Below, piece after piece: positions 8,169 to 17,487 of a stretch of 64,000 bases of DNA. Below the pieces are notes generated by a model. That model was not told where the DNA came from and did not search any database. It worked only from the letters and a program-made list of their open reading frames with translations. The position numbers and the translations under genes are program-made. The DNA is from Arthrobacter sp. DNA4 (GTDB taxonomy: Bacteria > Actinomycetota > Actinomycetes > Actinomycetales > Micrococcaceae). Position 1 is the stretch's first letter; each line of letters begins with the position of its first letter. The stretch is taken from the NCBI RefSeq assembly GCF_024362385.1, contig NZ_CP101466.1, positions 3,100,001 through 3,164,000 of the forward strand, in the 5' to 3' direction.

Positions 8169-8801
8169 ATGAGCGCCGACAAGTCCAGCAGCTGGTCCTA
8201 TGCAGAAGATCTGCCCGCTGAGGATGAGGTTATGCTTCGGGCCCGGGAACGTTCTTTTGAATTGGGCGTCAGCGCCATCAGTCCCGGCGTGGGCGCGGTC
8301 CTCACGGTCCTGGCCGCTGCGTCAAAAGCGCAGACGGCGGTGGAGATCGGCACCGGCGCCGGCGTCTCCGGCGTCTGCCTGCTGCGGGGCCTTGGCGCGC
8401 ATGCTGTCCTGACCACCATCGATGTGGACGTGGAGCACCTCCGGGCTGCCCGCGAAGCGTTCGCCGAGGCCGGCAGTCCCGCCAACCGGACCCGCACTAT
8501 TTCCGGCCGCGCGGGCGACGTCCTCCCCCGGCTCACGGACGGCGCCTATGATCTTGTCTTCATTGATGCGGACAAGCCCGGACTCCCGGGCTACGTGGAA
8601 CAGGCCATCCGGCTGCTCAAGCGTTCGGGCCTGCTGGTCATCAACGATGCCCTGGACAAGGACAAGGTGGCCAACCCTGCGGGGCGCGAGCCCAACACGG
8701 TGACCCTGCGGCAGGTGGGCAAGGCCATCCGGGACGACGACAGGCTGGCTTCGGCAATGCTTCCCACCGGGGACGGCCTGCTGGTGGCCGTCAAGAAGTA
8801 G
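8169..8801 (+). CDS. SAM-dependent O-methyltransferase (class I, family 3)
   Basis: 210 residues. The Rossmann SAM-binding motif I is VEIGTGAGVSG (about residues 58-68), followed by the acidic motif II (TTIDVDVEH) and the DLVFIDADKPG motif that carries the metal/catalytic Asp residues in caffeoyl-CoA/catechol-type O-methyltransferases. The substrate is unknown. It is divergent from sigE, the same arrangement as Rv1220c/Rv1221 in M. tuberculosis. A TAGGCT -10-like hexamer about 40 bases upstream suggests a short leader; the Shine-Dalgarno (AGAAAG) is weak. Confidence 0.88.
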   Translation: MSADKSSSWSYAEDLPAEDEVMLRARERSFELGVSAISPGVGAVLTVLAAASKAQTAVEIGTGAGVSGVCLLRGLGAHAVLTTIDVDVEHLRAAREAFAEAGSPANRTRTISGRAGDVLPRLTDGAYDLVFIDADKPGLPGYVEQAIRLLKRSGLLVINDALDKDKVANPAGREPNTVTLRQVGKAIRDDDRLASAMLPTGDGLLVAVKK

Positions 8802-8813
8802 TCGCCGCATAAA

Positions 8814-8851
8814 GGTCAGGGTGCGCAGCCCGCGGGCTGCGCACCCTGACC
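8814..8851. terminator. Hairpin terminator between convergent methyltransferase and DUF3117 genes
   Basis: A perfect 18-bp inverted repeat (8814-8831 and 8834-8851) with a 2-base centre lies in the 57-base convergent gap. No long T run follows, but in this GC-rich genome stem stability alone is probably adequate. Confidence 0.8.
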
Positions 8852-8858
8852 GGCACGA

Positions 8859-9026
8859 CTATTCGGTAACGCCAACCAGGCATTCCTTGAGGTTTGCTGC
8901 CTCGGCAGCGTTCAGTTCGACCACCAGGCGCCCGCCGCCTTCGAGCGGGACCCGCATGATCAGGCTGCGGCCCTCCTTGGTGACTTCCATTGGGCCGTCG
9001 CCGGTGCGTGGTTTCATAGCCGCCAT
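8859..9026 (-). CDS. DUF3117 small protein
   Basis: 55 residues, start ATG 9026 preceded by GAGGGGAATTCCTC. The sequence begins MAAMKPRTGDGPMEVTKEGR and ends LKECLVGVTE, matching the very conserved actinobacterial DUF3117 family, whose function is unknown. It is found near sigE in other actinobacteria (as I recall, Rv1211 in M. tuberculosis). A second ATG four codons in (MKPRTG) is an alternative start. Confidence 0.9.
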   Translation of the reverse strand: MAAMKPRTGDGPMEVTKEGRSLIMRVPLEGGGRLVVELNAAEAANLKECLVGVTE

Positions 9027-9259
9027 GAGGAATTCCCCTCCATTTTGTCCCAGGACTAATCAGCCCGGGCGGGCTGTGTCCGCATGTCGATCAGGCCGCT
9101 GTGGCGGGGTGGTTGGACCACCGCCGAGGCTGCGCGTTTTCTGAATGCTTTTGTCCTTGCTTACCTATCATTATCGCGGAATTACCCGCACGTAGCTAAT
9201 CGATGGACATTTCCCGGAACGTGTCATTCCCGCCCTGACCTGCGCGAAAGCCCGTTTTG

Positions 9260-10516
9260 CTACGGCGGGTAATCGCCTCCGCCGGGCAGCTGTGCCCACG
9301 CCCACAGCCACACGATCCAGACGATCTGCAGCAGCAGGAACATGGCCACCACGGTCCCCCGGTACGCCCTGGACCGGGACAGGAACACCGCGCCCAAGGC
9401 CAGCGGAAACAGCGGCAGCAGCATCCTGAACGTACTGGTCTGGGGGTGGAGGAACGCCAGCAGGTAGCCCATGTAGCAGGCACACCAGAGCCGCAGTTCG
9501 ACGCCGAGCCGAACCACCGGGGGCAGGAACAGCATCAGGCCGAACAGCGCCACGAACACCAGGGGCGCGAGGACGCCCAGCACAGGACCAAAGAGGTCGA
9601 CGCCGGCGTCGAACCACGGCTTGAAAGGCACCAGGTCGCGGCCCCGCCAGACGGTTTCGGTTTTGGTGTACGCCTGCAAGTCCCCGGTAGCCGCCCATGC
9701 CGCAGCCGGTCAGGCCAGCGCGGACAGGCCTGCGACGGCGGTGAGCCCGGTGAGTGCCGCCAGGTCCTTGACCGAGTGGGCATTGTCAGCCGGAGCCCGT
9801 TGCCGCCCGCGGCGGACATTTGCGGCGGCGTGGAAGACCAGGAGCAGCCCCAGCATGACGGCGAAGGGAACGCCCACGGGCCTGGACAGGCACAACAGGA
9901 CCACTACGGGGGCGGCCCAGAGGTACTGGCGGCGCACCACCAGGAGCAGTGCCCCCGCGAGCAGCAGGAGGGACAACGGCTCGGCGTAGGGCACCTGCAG
10001 CACAGCCGAGACGGGGAAGACCGAGAAGAAGGCAACACCCCACATGGCGGGTGCGTGCGGGGCCTTCTGCCGGAAGAGTGCGTACACCGCCAGCGCAGCA
10101 CCCCATCCGGCCAGCATGGCGACCAGCGTGAGCGCGGCGGCCGGGTTCAGCCCGGTAAGGCGGCTGAGTCCGCTTACCAGTGCAGGAAAAAGCGGGTAGA
10201 AAGCCCACGTGTTTTCCTGGACGTTGCCGGCGGCGTCCGTGGGAAGGACCGACGGGTAGCCGTTGGCGATGACCTGTGCGTACCAGCGGGCGTCCCAGAT
10301 GTTGATGAAGTTCCAGTAGTCCGGCTTTGGCGGAAACCAGGGGTTGGGGCCCTGGTGGAGCGCCGCGGCCATGAAGATGCAGGCTGTTACCAGTCTGGAT
10401 CCGCCGTACAGTGCCGTGACCTGGAGCCACCATGGCCACCCGCGGACGGCGGACGCAGCCCGGTGGGCCATATTGCCGGCAGAGGCCAGCGGGCTGCGGC
10501 GGGCAACCGTGCTCAC
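9260..10516 (-). pseudogene. PIG-V-like mannosyltransferase / membrane glycosyltransferase, interrupted by in-frame TGA
   Basis: Read as one frame of 419 codons, this is a multi-pass membrane glycosyltransferase of the actinobacterial GT-C/PIG-V mannosyltransferase type: an acidic luminal loop after the first helix (PDYWNFINIWDARWYAQVIANGYP, with the DxR pair), the AFYPLFPALV motif, then about ten hydrophobic helices. A TGA at 9710-9712 splits it after residue 268; the same frame continues at once with PAAAWAATGDLQAYTKTETVWRG, which is the expected continuation. The family has a Trp-Pro at this position, so TGG to TGA is the simplest explanation. The GTG start overlaps the DivIVA-gene stop (GTGA). 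Either a nonsense mutation or a base-call error. Confidence 0.8.
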
Positions 10517-10966
10517 AGGCCGCCCTTCCGCGGGGCAGCGTCCTCATGGACCGCCTGGTTCCCGCCCTCTCCGGCGTCCGGCACTTCCGGAGCCGTGCCG
10601 TGGGCCGGGAGCCCGTCGTCGTCCGGCTGCCGCGTACCGGCGCCGGTTTGCACCTCCGTGGCGGCCAGCCGGTCCCGCAGTTCGGCCAGTTCTGCGTCGC
10701 GTGCCGCCAGCTGGTCCCGCAGTTCGTCCAGGACCTGGTCCACCTGGTCCATCCGGTAGCCGCGCAGGCCCAGCGAGAAGCGAAGGCGGGTCACGTCCTC
10801 CGGAACGGCGCGCTCCGGCAGCAGCACCGGCGGCAGGTTGGCCGGCGGCTCTTCGAAACCGCCCAGCAGGACGGGCAGCGCCGCCCCGTCCGGCTTGCGG
10901 GAGCGCCGACCGGCCCAGGACCGCCGCCACGAGGACGACGGCAAGGAAAACCAGAAAGAAGCTCAC
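10513..10966 (-). pseudogene. DivIVA-domain membrane-anchored protein, frameshifted near its N-terminus
   Basis: The frame ending at 10513 holds a clear DivIVA-type domain (VPEDVTRLRFSLGLRGYRMD, then QVDQVLDELRDQLAARDAEL, coiled-coil) but has no sensible start. The frame one base away, from GTG 10966, encodes a membrane helix (MSFFLVFLAVVLVAAVLG), the N-terminus expected in this actinobacterial family. The two join if one extra base is removed around 10905-10920 (giving VLGRRRSRKPDG); the length 454 is 3n+1, consistent with a one-base insertion. The stop overlaps the downstream mannosyltransferase start, implying coupling. DivIVA-domain proteins mark curved membranes; the role of this small form is unknown. 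Confidence 0.68.
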
Positions 10967-11009
10967 TGTTCCATCGTGCCAGACCGGTGGCGCCAACCGC
11001 GGCCCGCTG

Positions 11010-11792
11010 CTACTCCGGCCGCTGTTCCCCGTTCAGTGACGGGGTCACGGCGCCGCTGAGGACCCGGTCCACAGCTTCCGCGGGGTCATCGACCAGCTGG
11101 ATGAGGTCCAGGTCCTTCTCGGACACCATGCCCTCGGCCACTAGGGTGCCCCTGATCCAGTCGATCATCGGCCCCCAGAAGTCGACGCCCAGGAGGACGA
11201 TGGGGAACGACGTCACCTTCCGGGTCTGGACCAGTACCATGGCCTCGAACAGCTCATCCAGGGTGCCCAGGCCGCCGGGCAGCACGATGAAGCCCTGGGC
11301 ATATTTGACGAACATGGTCTTGCGGGCGAAGAAGTAGCGGAAGTTGATGCCCAGGTCCACCCACTGGTTCAGGCCCTGCTCGAAGGGCAGTTCAATGCCG
11401 AGGCCCACCGATACGCCGTTGCCTTCCACCGTTCCCCGGTTGGCCGCCTCCATGGAACCCGGGCCGCCGCCGGTGATCACGGCGACTCCGGCTTCGGCGA
11501 GCTTGCGCCCCACCTCCACGCCCATCTCGTAGTACAGGCTTCCGGGCTTCGTGCGGGCTGAGCCGAACACGCTGACCGCCTTCCCGATGTCCGCCAGCGC
11601 GCCGAAGCCCTCGACGAATTCGCTCTGGATGCGCAGGACCCGCCACGGGTCGGTATGGACGAACTGGCCGGGGCCTTTCGTATCGAGCAGATGCTGGTCC
11701 GACATTTCCACGGCCGCCTGCTTGCGGCGCAGTTCGAGGGGCCCCTTACGGCGCGGCTGGGAATTCTTGGCCGGATCTGCGTTGATGCTCAT
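11010..11792 (-). CDS. LOG-family Rossmann protein (TIGR00730; cytokinin riboside 5'-monophosphate phosphoribohydrolase-like)
   Basis: 260 residues. It carries the LOG signature PGGLGTLDELFEAMVLVQ (about residues 170-187, the PGGxGTxxE motif) and an upstream GGGPGSMEAANRG segment for nucleotide binding. Family members hydrolyse nucleoside 5'-monophosphates to free base and ribose 5-phosphate; the M. tuberculosis homologue Rv1205 makes cytokinin. The N-terminal 40 residues are charged and variable. The ATG at 11792 is preceded 6 bases upstream by a TAGCCT hexamer. It is divergent from the glutamate-type ABC operon. Confidence 0.88.
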   Translation of the reverse strand: MSINADPAKNSQPRRKGPLELRRKQAAVEMSDQHLLDTKGPGQFVHTDPWRVLRIQSEFVEGFGALADIGKAVSVFGSARTKPGSLYYEMGVEVGRKLAEAGVAVITGGGPGSMEAANRGTVEGNGVSVGLGIELPFEQGLNQWVDLGINFRYFFARKTMFVKYAQGFIVLPGGLGTLDELFEAMVLVQTRKVTSFPIVLLGVDFWGPMIDWIRGTLVAEGMVSEKDLDLIQLVDDPAEAVDRVLSGAVTPSLNGEQRPE

Positions 11793-11798
11793 TCCCCT

Positions 11799-11804
11799 AG
11801 GCTA
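11799..11804 (-). promoter_or_regulatory. -10 element (TAGCCT) of probable leaderless LOG-family transcript
   Basis: Reading the minus strand, TAGCCT is followed by AGGGGA and then the ATG at 11792. The purine-rich hexamer directly abuts the start codon and is too close to act as a normal Shine-Dalgarno. Confidence 0.5.
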
Positions 11805-11883
11805 ACCTCCAACTCCAGGTATCTCTTGAATCACGATCAGCATGAACTTGGGGTGATTGGCGTCATAACCCCCGGTTGTTCGC

Positions 11884-11889
11884 TAGATT
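11884..11889 (+). promoter_or_regulatory. -10 element (TAGATT) of probable leaderless gluA transcript
   Basis: TAGATT ends 7 bases before ATG 11897 (CTTTCCT between), and no Shine-Dalgarno is present, so the importer operon mRNA probably starts at the gluA start codon. Confidence 0.55.
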
Positions 11890-11896
11890 CTTTCCT

Positions 11897-12652
<756 letters not shown>

Positions 12653-12721
12653 CTTACCGAACAACCACACTTCAGATCGCATCCAGGCCGGAAACCCGCG
12701 GCCACCAATGAAAGGAATGTC

Positions 12722-13609
12722 ATGAAGGCATTTATGTCCCGGCGAAAGTCCTTCGTCGTGGCGGCTACCGCTGCCCTCGCACTGTCGCTCAGCGCCTGCG
12801 GCGGTGGAGACTCAGGCGGCTCCAGCAACCCGAGCCCCGTTGAGAAGCCGTCGTTCGCTGCCGGAACCACCATGGCGAAGCTGTCCTCCGCCGGCACCAT
12901 CAAGATCGGCACCAAGTTCGACCAGCCGCTGTTCGGCCAGGTGGGCCTGGACGGCAAGCCCGTAGGTTTCGACGTCGAAATGGGCAAGCTGATCGCCGCC
13001 AAGCTGGGCATCCCCGCGGACAAGATCGAATGGTCCGAGACCGTTTCCGCCAACCGCGAGCCCTTCATCGAGCAGGGCAAGGTTGACCTGGTCATCGCCA
13101 CGTACACCATCAGCGACAAGCGCAAGCAGGTTGTCGACTTCGCCAACCCGTACTACGAAGCCTACCAGGCCCTCATGGTGAACAAGGACAACGACACCAT
13201 CAAGAAGCCCGAGGACGTCAAGGGCAAGAAGGTCTGCTCCGTCACCGGTTCCACCCCGGCCGCCACGATCGTGGACAAGTACGGCGCCGAGCTCGTCCCG
13301 GCCGCCACCTACTCCGCCTGCCTGGAGCCGCTGCGCAACAAGCAGGTTGAAGCCGTGACCACGGACAACGTGATCCTGGCCGGTTTCGTTGACAAGGAGC
13401 CGGACGCCTTCAAGCTCGCCTCTGACGAAACCTTCACCAAGGAGCCTTACGGCATCGGCCTGAAGAAGGGCGACACCGAGTTCCGCAACTGGATCAACGA
13501 CCAGCTCGAATCCTTCGAAAAGGACGGCTCCTACAAGAAGGCCTGGGAAGCCACTGCAGGTTCGGTCATTAAGACCGCCCCCAGCCTCCCGGCCATCAAC
13601 CGTTACTAA
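12722..13609 (+). CDS. gluB: Glutamate-type ABC transporter substrate-binding lipoprotein
   Basis: 295 residues with a lipoprotein signal peptide: basic start (MKAFMSRRKS), hydrophobic core and lipobox LSLSAC with Cys26. The mature part is a periplasmic-binding-protein family 3 domain (IKIGTKFDQPLFGQ, GFDVEMGKLIAAKLGI, DLVIATYTIS) as in GluB. The protein would be anchored outside the membrane and deliver an amino acid to the permeases. A GAAAGGAA Shine-Dalgarno precedes ATG 12722. A hairpin follows the gene before the permease pair, probably giving more binding protein than permease. Confidence 0.92.
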   Translation: MKAFMSRRKSFVVAATAALALSLSACGGGDSGGSSNPSPVEKPSFAAGTTMAKLSSAGTIKIGTKFDQPLFGQVGLDGKPVGFDVEMGKLIAAKLGIPADKIEWSETVSANREPFIEQGKVDLVIATYTISDKRKQVVDFANPYYEAYQALMVNKDNDTIKKPEDVKGKKVCSVTGSTPAATIVDKYGAELVPAATYSACLEPLRNKQVEAVTTDNVILAGFVDKEPDAFKLASDETFTKEPYGIGLKKGDTEFRNWINDQLESFEKDGSYKKAWEATAGSVIKTAPSLPAINRY

Positions 13610-13623
13610 GTAGCGTCCGCCGC

Positions 13624-13654
13624 GCCGCCGGGGCTGTTCAGCAGCCCCGGCGGC
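13624..13654 (+). terminator. Intercistronic hairpin after gluB (attenuator or mRNA stabiliser)
   Basis: A perfect 13-bp stem (13624-13636 with 13642-13654, loop TTCAG) of GCC/GGC-rich sequence lies in the 85-base gap between gluB and gluC. There is no T tract, so partial termination or 3'-end protection of the gluAB message is more likely than full termination. Confidence 0.65.
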
Positions 13655-13694
13655 ACAGCCGTTAATCCGTCCACGCTTACAGCCGAAGGATCTT

Positions 13695-14345
13695 ATGGAC
13701 GTCATCTTTGAAAACCTGCCCCTGTACTGGGAAGGTTTTCTCCGCACTCTTTTTCTCTCTGTCGTTTCCGGCATTTTCGCGTTGATTCTTGGCACCCTGC
13801 TGGCCGCGGCACGCGTCTCCCCGGTGGCGGCGCTCCGCGGTTTCAGCACCGTGTACGTAGAGGTACTCCGCAATACGCCGCTGACCATCGCGTTCTTCTT
13901 CGCAGCGGTGGTACTCCCCCGGATCGGGGTCAAATTCGAGCAGTTCGAGATCGCTGCCATCATTGCCCTCAGCACCTACACCGCCGCGTTCATCGCCGAA
14001 GCTGTCCGCTCAGGTGTCAACAGCGTGCCTGTGGGCCAGGCCGAGGCAGCACGCAGCATTGGCATGAAGTTCGGCCAGGTCCTCTCGCTCATCATCCTCC
14101 CCCAGGCACTGCGGACGGTGATCCCGCCGCTGATCAACATCCTGATCGCCCTGGTCAAGAACTCCTCGGTTGCCGGCGCCTTCTTCGTCCTGGAGCTGTT
14201 CGGCTACGGCCGCCAGCTGGCCAACGCCAACGGTGACGCCGTGATCACAGTCCTGCTGGGCACCGCGTTCTTCTATCTGCTCCTCACCGTTCCGCTGGGA
14301 ATCCTCGCCAACACGGTGGAACGAAAGGTGGCGATTGCCCGATGA
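13695..14345 (+). CDS. gluC: Glutamate-type ABC transporter permease 1
   Basis: 216 residues, about five membrane helices, with the PAAT permease features: TVYVEVLRNTPLTIA in the first part and the EAA-loop contact with the ATPase (EAARSIGMKFGQVLSLIILPQAL, about residues 115-137). It forms a heterodimeric channel with the following permease. Its TGA stop overlaps the next ATG (ATGA at 14342-14345), indicating coupled translation. Confidence 0.92.
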   Translation: MDVIFENLPLYWEGFLRTLFLSVVSGIFALILGTLLAAARVSPVAALRGFSTVYVEVLRNTPLTIAFFFAAVVLPRIGVKFEQFEIAAIIALSTYTAAFIAEAVRSGVNSVPVGQAEAARSIGMKFGQVLSLIILPQALRTVIPPLINILIALVKNSSVAGAFFVLELFGYGRQLANANGDAVITVLLGTAFFYLLLTVPLGILANTVERKVAIAR

Positions 14346-15181
14346 GCTCCGTTCTCTACGACGTCCCCGGCCCCAAAGCGCGCCGGGTCTCCCTCATTGC
14401 CTCCATCATCGGCGGCCTGCTGATTCTCGGCCTGCTGGCCTGGGTGGTCACGATCCTCGCCCAGCAGGGCATCTTCGAAGCCCGCCGCTGGCAAATCTTC
14501 ACCCGCGGCGACGTGTGGCAGCTGCTCGGTAAGGGGCTGGGGTCCACGCTTTCCGCAGCCGCACTGGCGGCAGTCATCGCGTTCCCGCTGGGCCTGCTGC
14601 TGTGCCTGCTCCGCATTTCGGATGCCGCATTCATCCGGATTCCTATGAGGATCATCCTGGAATTCCTCCGGGGCATGCCCGTGGTCCTCATGATGCTCTT
14701 CATCCTGCTCGGGTTCGGCACCTCGGCGTTCATCGCCGTCGTGGCCGGCCTGGTGCTGTACAACGCTGCGGTCTTTGCCGAGATCATCCGCGCCGGCATC
14801 CAGTCCCTGCCCAAGGGACAACGGGAAGCCGGCCTGGCCATCGGCCTCACCAGCTACAAGTCTCGTATGCTGATCGAGCTGCCGCAGGCGATCCGCCGCA
14901 TGATGCCTTCCCTCGTGGCGCAGATGGTGGTGCTGCTGAAGGACACCTCGCTGGGCTACATCGTGGCGTACGGCGAGCTGCTGCGCGCGGTGCAGGTCAT
15001 GGCGGACTTCCTGGGCACGCAGTACCTGTTCCCCATCTTCTTCGTGGCGGCGGCCATTTACATCGCCATCAACATCTCGGTTTCGCGGCTTGCCGTATGG
15101 ATCGAGCGCCGCGGCTCCAAGAAGGCCGCCGGCGGCATGGCGAAGGCCGAACCCGATGTCCTGGAAGCTGCGGCTCCCTAG
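14342..15181 (+). CDS. gluD: Glutamate-type ABC transporter permease 2
   Basis: 279 residues. An N-terminal membrane helix ([20 protein letters not shown]) is followed by an extracellular stretch and the permease core; the EAA-loop ([20 protein letters not shown]) and the motif [13 protein letters not shown] are present. Longer than gluC because of the N-terminal extension and a cytoplasmic C-terminal tail. It is the last gene of the operon, closed by the hairpin at 15213-15251. Confidence 0.92.
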   Translation: MSSVLYDVPGPKARRVSLIASIIGGLLILGLLAWVVTILAQQGIFEARRWQIFTRGDVWQLLGKGLGSTLSAAALAAVIAFPLGLLLCLLRISDAAFIRIPMRIILEFLRGMPVVLMMLFILLGFGTSAFIAVVAGLVLYNAAVFAEIIRAGIQSLPKGQREAGLAIGLTSYKSRMLIELPQAIRRMMPSLVAQMVVLLKDTSLGYIVAYGELLRAVQVMADFLGTQYLFPIFFVAAAIYIAINISVSRLAVWIERRGSKKAAGGMAKAEPDVLEAAAP

Positions 15182-15212
15182 ACTTCCAAGCTGCATCAGG
15201 TGCTCCAACAAG

Positions 15213-15251
15213 AAAAGGTCCGGAATTCCCGTGGGGAGTTCCGGACCTTTT
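15213..15251. terminator. Bidirectional terminator between gluD and dapE
   Basis: A 13-bp perfect stem AAAAGGTCCGGAA (15213-15225) pairs with TTCCGGACCTTTT (15239-15251). A-rich 5' and T-rich 3' flanks make it functional for both the gluABCD operon and the opposing dapE. Confidence 0.9.
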
Positions 15252-15264
15252 CGGTTACTGGCCG

Positions 15265-16401
15265 TCAGCCAGCGAGCCAGCTTTGCAGCGCGGCGAGGCA
15301 TTTGCGGACGGCATCAGCGTGGACGTGCTCGTTGTCCTTGTGTGCCAGCAGTGCATCGCCCGGGCCGAAGTTCACCGCCGGGATGCCCAGCTCACTGAAG
15401 CGTGCGACGTCGGTCCAGCCGTATTTGGGCTTGGGCTCGGCGCCCACGGCGGCAACAAAGGAGGCGGCAGCCGGGTGCTGCAGGCCAGGACGCGCTCCCG
15501 CGGCGGCATCGGTGCGGACCACGTCAAAGCCCTCCAGCAGTTCCCGGACGTGGGCTTCGGCCTGGTCCGGCGTCTTGTCCGGGGCGAACCGGTAGTTGAT
15601 TTCCACCACGCAGCGGTCCGGGATGACATTGCCGGCAGTGCCGCCGTTGATCTTTACCGCGTTGAGGCTTTCCCGGTAGTCAAGCCCGTCAACGTTGATG
15701 GTCCGCGGTTCGTAGGATGCCAGGCGGGCCAGGATGGGGGCTGCTGCGTGGATGGCATTGCTGCCCATCCACGCCCGCGCCGAATGTGCGGCCTCGCCCG
15801 CTGTGCTGGCCTCGAACCGGCTGGTGCCGTTGCAGCCGCCCTCCACCGTTCCGTCCGTGGGCTCCAGCAGGATGGCGAAGTCTCCCTGCAGCAGATCTCC
15901 GTGGTTGCGGACCAGGCGACCCAGGCCGCTCTTGACCGCCTCCACTTCCTCGTGGTCGTAGAACACAAAGGTGACGTCCCGCTTGGGCTGCGCGCCGCCG
16001 TCGAACATTCCTGCTGCCAGCGCGAGCTGGACCGCCACGCCGCCCTTCATGTCGGTGGCTCCGCGGCCAAAGAGGACGCCCTCGCCCGGAACGCCGGACT
16101 CCCAGCTGGACGGGACAGTGCCCCTGGAACCTTCAGTCAGCGGAAGCGGGACCGTGTCCAGGTGGCCGGCGAGAATCACGCGCTCACCCAAGCCCAGTTC
16201 CGTGCGGGCAATGATGGCGTCACCGTCGCGCACCACGGTGAGCTGGGGAATCTCCCGCAGGGCCGCTTCGACGGCGTCCGCGAGCTGCTTCTCATTGCCC
16301 GACACGCTGTTGATGTCCATGAGTGCCGCGGTCAGCAGCGCAACGTCCTGGTGCAGGTCAAGGGTGGACACGGAAGATTCAGGGGCGGTTTCAGCAGTCA
16401 C
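15265..16401 (-). CDS. dapE: Succinyl-diaminopimelate desuccinylase
   Basis: 378 residues, M20 metallopeptidase family. It hydrolyses N-succinyl-LL-2,6-diaminopimelate in the lysine/DAP pathway with two zinc ions. Visible ligands are the His/Asp of AGHLDTVP (about 77-84), the bridging Asp of [10 protein letters not shown] (about 112-121), the catalytic Glu pair in [14 protein letters not shown] (about 148-160) and the C-terminal His in [15 protein letters not shown]. The GTG start at 16401 is 6 bases from a TAGACT hexamer. It is divergent from dapD by 51 bases, with the same pathway served by both. Confidence 0.93.
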   Translation of the reverse strand: MTAETAPESSVSTLDLHQDVALLTAALMDINSVSGNEKQLADAVEAALREIPQLTVVRDGDAIIARTELGLGERVILAGHLDTVPLPLTEGSRGTVPSSWESGVPGEGVLFGRGATDMKGGVAVQLALAAGMFDGGAQPKRDVTFVFYDHEEVEAVKSGLGRLVRNHGDLLQGDFAILLEPTDGTVEGGCNGTSRFEASTAGEAAHSARAWMGSNAIHAAAPILARLASYEPRTINVDGLDYRESLNAVKINGGTAGNVIPDRCVVEINYRFAPDKTPDQAEAHVRELLEGFDVVRTDAAAGARPGLQHPAAASFVAAVGAEPKPKYGWTDVARFSELGIPAVNFGPGDALLAHKDNEHVHADAVRKCLAALQSWLAG

Positions 16402-16407
16402 GAAGCC

Positions 16408-16413
16408 AGTCTA
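16408..16413 (-). promoter_or_regulatory. -10 element (TAGACT) of probable leaderless dapE transcript
   Basis: On the minus strand TAGACT is followed by GGCTTC and GTG 16401. The divergent dapD start has the identical hexamer. Confidence 0.55.
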
Positions 16414-16439
16414 GTTCGAACCGGCGGCCCGGCCCTCGA

Positions 16440-16445
16440 TAGACT
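16440..16445 (+). promoter_or_regulatory. -10 element (TAGACT) of probable leaderless dapD transcript
   Basis: TAGACT is followed by GGGGCAC and ATG 16453 (7-base gap). It fixes the dapD start against a very long open frame running upstream. Confidence 0.55.
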
Positions 16446-16452
16446 GGGGCAC

Positions 16453-17457
16453 ATGACTGAGACTGCTTCCTCCGCCGTGCCCGAAACCCTGACCTCCAAC
16501 GCTGATGACCGTTCCGCCTATGGCTTTGGTGTGGCCACCGTTGCCACCGCCGGCAGCGGCACCACGGTCCTGGACGTCTGGTTTCCGGCACCGGCACTGG
16601 GTGTTGCGGCCGAGGATCTCCGCTCGGTGGAAAACGCCGACGAAGCCCTGACGGCCATCGCTGAGAACGGTGCAGACCAGGACCGCGGCACGGAGCAGAA
16701 GGTGGTCTTTGTCCAGGTCAACCTCGACGAAGCCCCCGCCGACACCGCGGACGCCTATCTCCGCCTGCACCTTCTCTCGCACCGCCTGGTCCAGCCCAAC
16801 ACCATCAACCTGGACGGGATCTTCGCCAAGCTCCCCAACGTCGTGTGGACCAACTTCGGCCCCGCCGCCGTCGAGGGCTTTGAACTGACGCGCGCCAAGC
16901 TGCGCCGGCGGGGCGCTGTCACCGTCTACGGCATCGACAAGTTCCCGCGCATGGTGGACTACGTGGTACCCAGCGGGGTCAGGATTGCCGACGCCGACAG
17001 GGTTCGCCTGGGTGCGCACCTCGCCGCCGGCACCACCGTCATGCACGAGGGCTTCGTGAACTTCAACGCCGGAACCCTGGGCACCTCCATGGTGGAGGGG
17101 CGCATTTCGGCGGGCGTCGTGGCCGGTGACGGCAGCGATGTGGGTGGCGGCGCCTCCATCATGGGCACCCTGTCAGGGGGCGGCAAGGAAAAGATCACCA
17201 TCGGCGAGCGTGTCCTGCTCGGTGCAAACTCAGGTGTGGGCATCAGCATCGGTGACGATTCGGTAGTGGAAGCCGGCCTCTACGTCACGGTAAGCACCCG
17301 TGTCCGCGTTCCGGGCCCCAAGGACGAGGTGGGCGAGGACACCACCAAGATCGTCAAGGCCGCCGAGCTCTCCGGCGTCCCCAACCTGCTGTTCCGCCGC
17401 AACTCCACCACGGGCGCGGTGGAGGCTCTCCCCGCAAGGGCCAGACCGTGGAACTGA
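16453..17457 (+). CDS. dapD: Tetrahydropyridine-2,6-dicarboxylate N-succinyltransferase, C-terminus frameshifted
   Basis: 334 residues as read. It transfers succinyl from succinyl-CoA in lysine/DAP synthesis. The C-terminal half is a left-handed beta-helix of hexapeptide repeats ([59 protein letters not shown]) as expected for the trimeric actinobacterial DapD. After GAVEALP the frame reads ARARPWN and stops at 17457, whereas one base away it reads [15 protein letters not shown] and stops at 17480, the normal family ending. One C missing from the run at 17430-17433 explains this; the length to 17480 is 3n+2. Catalytic regions are unaffected. Confidence 0.9.
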   Translation: MTETASSAVPETLTSNADDRSAYGFGVATVATAGSGTTVLDVWFPAPALGVAAEDLRSVENADEALTAIAENGADQDRGTEQKVVFVQVNLDEAPADTADAYLRLHLLSHRLVQPNTINLDGIFAKLPNVVWTNFGPAAVEGFELTRAKLRRRGAVTVYGIDKFPRMVDYVVPSGVRIADADRVRLGAHLAAGTTVMHEGFVNFNAGTLGTSMVEGRISAGVVAGDGSDVGGGASIMGTLSGGGKEKITIGERVLLGANSGVGISIGDDSVVEAGLYVTVSTRVRVPGPKDEVGEDTTKIVKAAELSGVPNLLFRRNSTTGAVEALPARARPWN

Positions 17458-17487
17458 ACGACGCCCTGCACGCCAACTAGTCTCTTC

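Noticed and set aside
9257..10759. A 500-codon plus-strand frame
   Set aside because: Composition (Gln, Gly, Arg, His rich) is that of an antisense shadow; the minus strand carries recognisable mannosyltransferase and DivIVA sequence.
14602..17457. An uninterrupted frame of 951 codons across gluD, dapE and dapD
   Set aside because: Only its last part is dapD; upstream it is the antisense of dapE, open because of high GC, and a leaderless promoter marks the true start at 16453.
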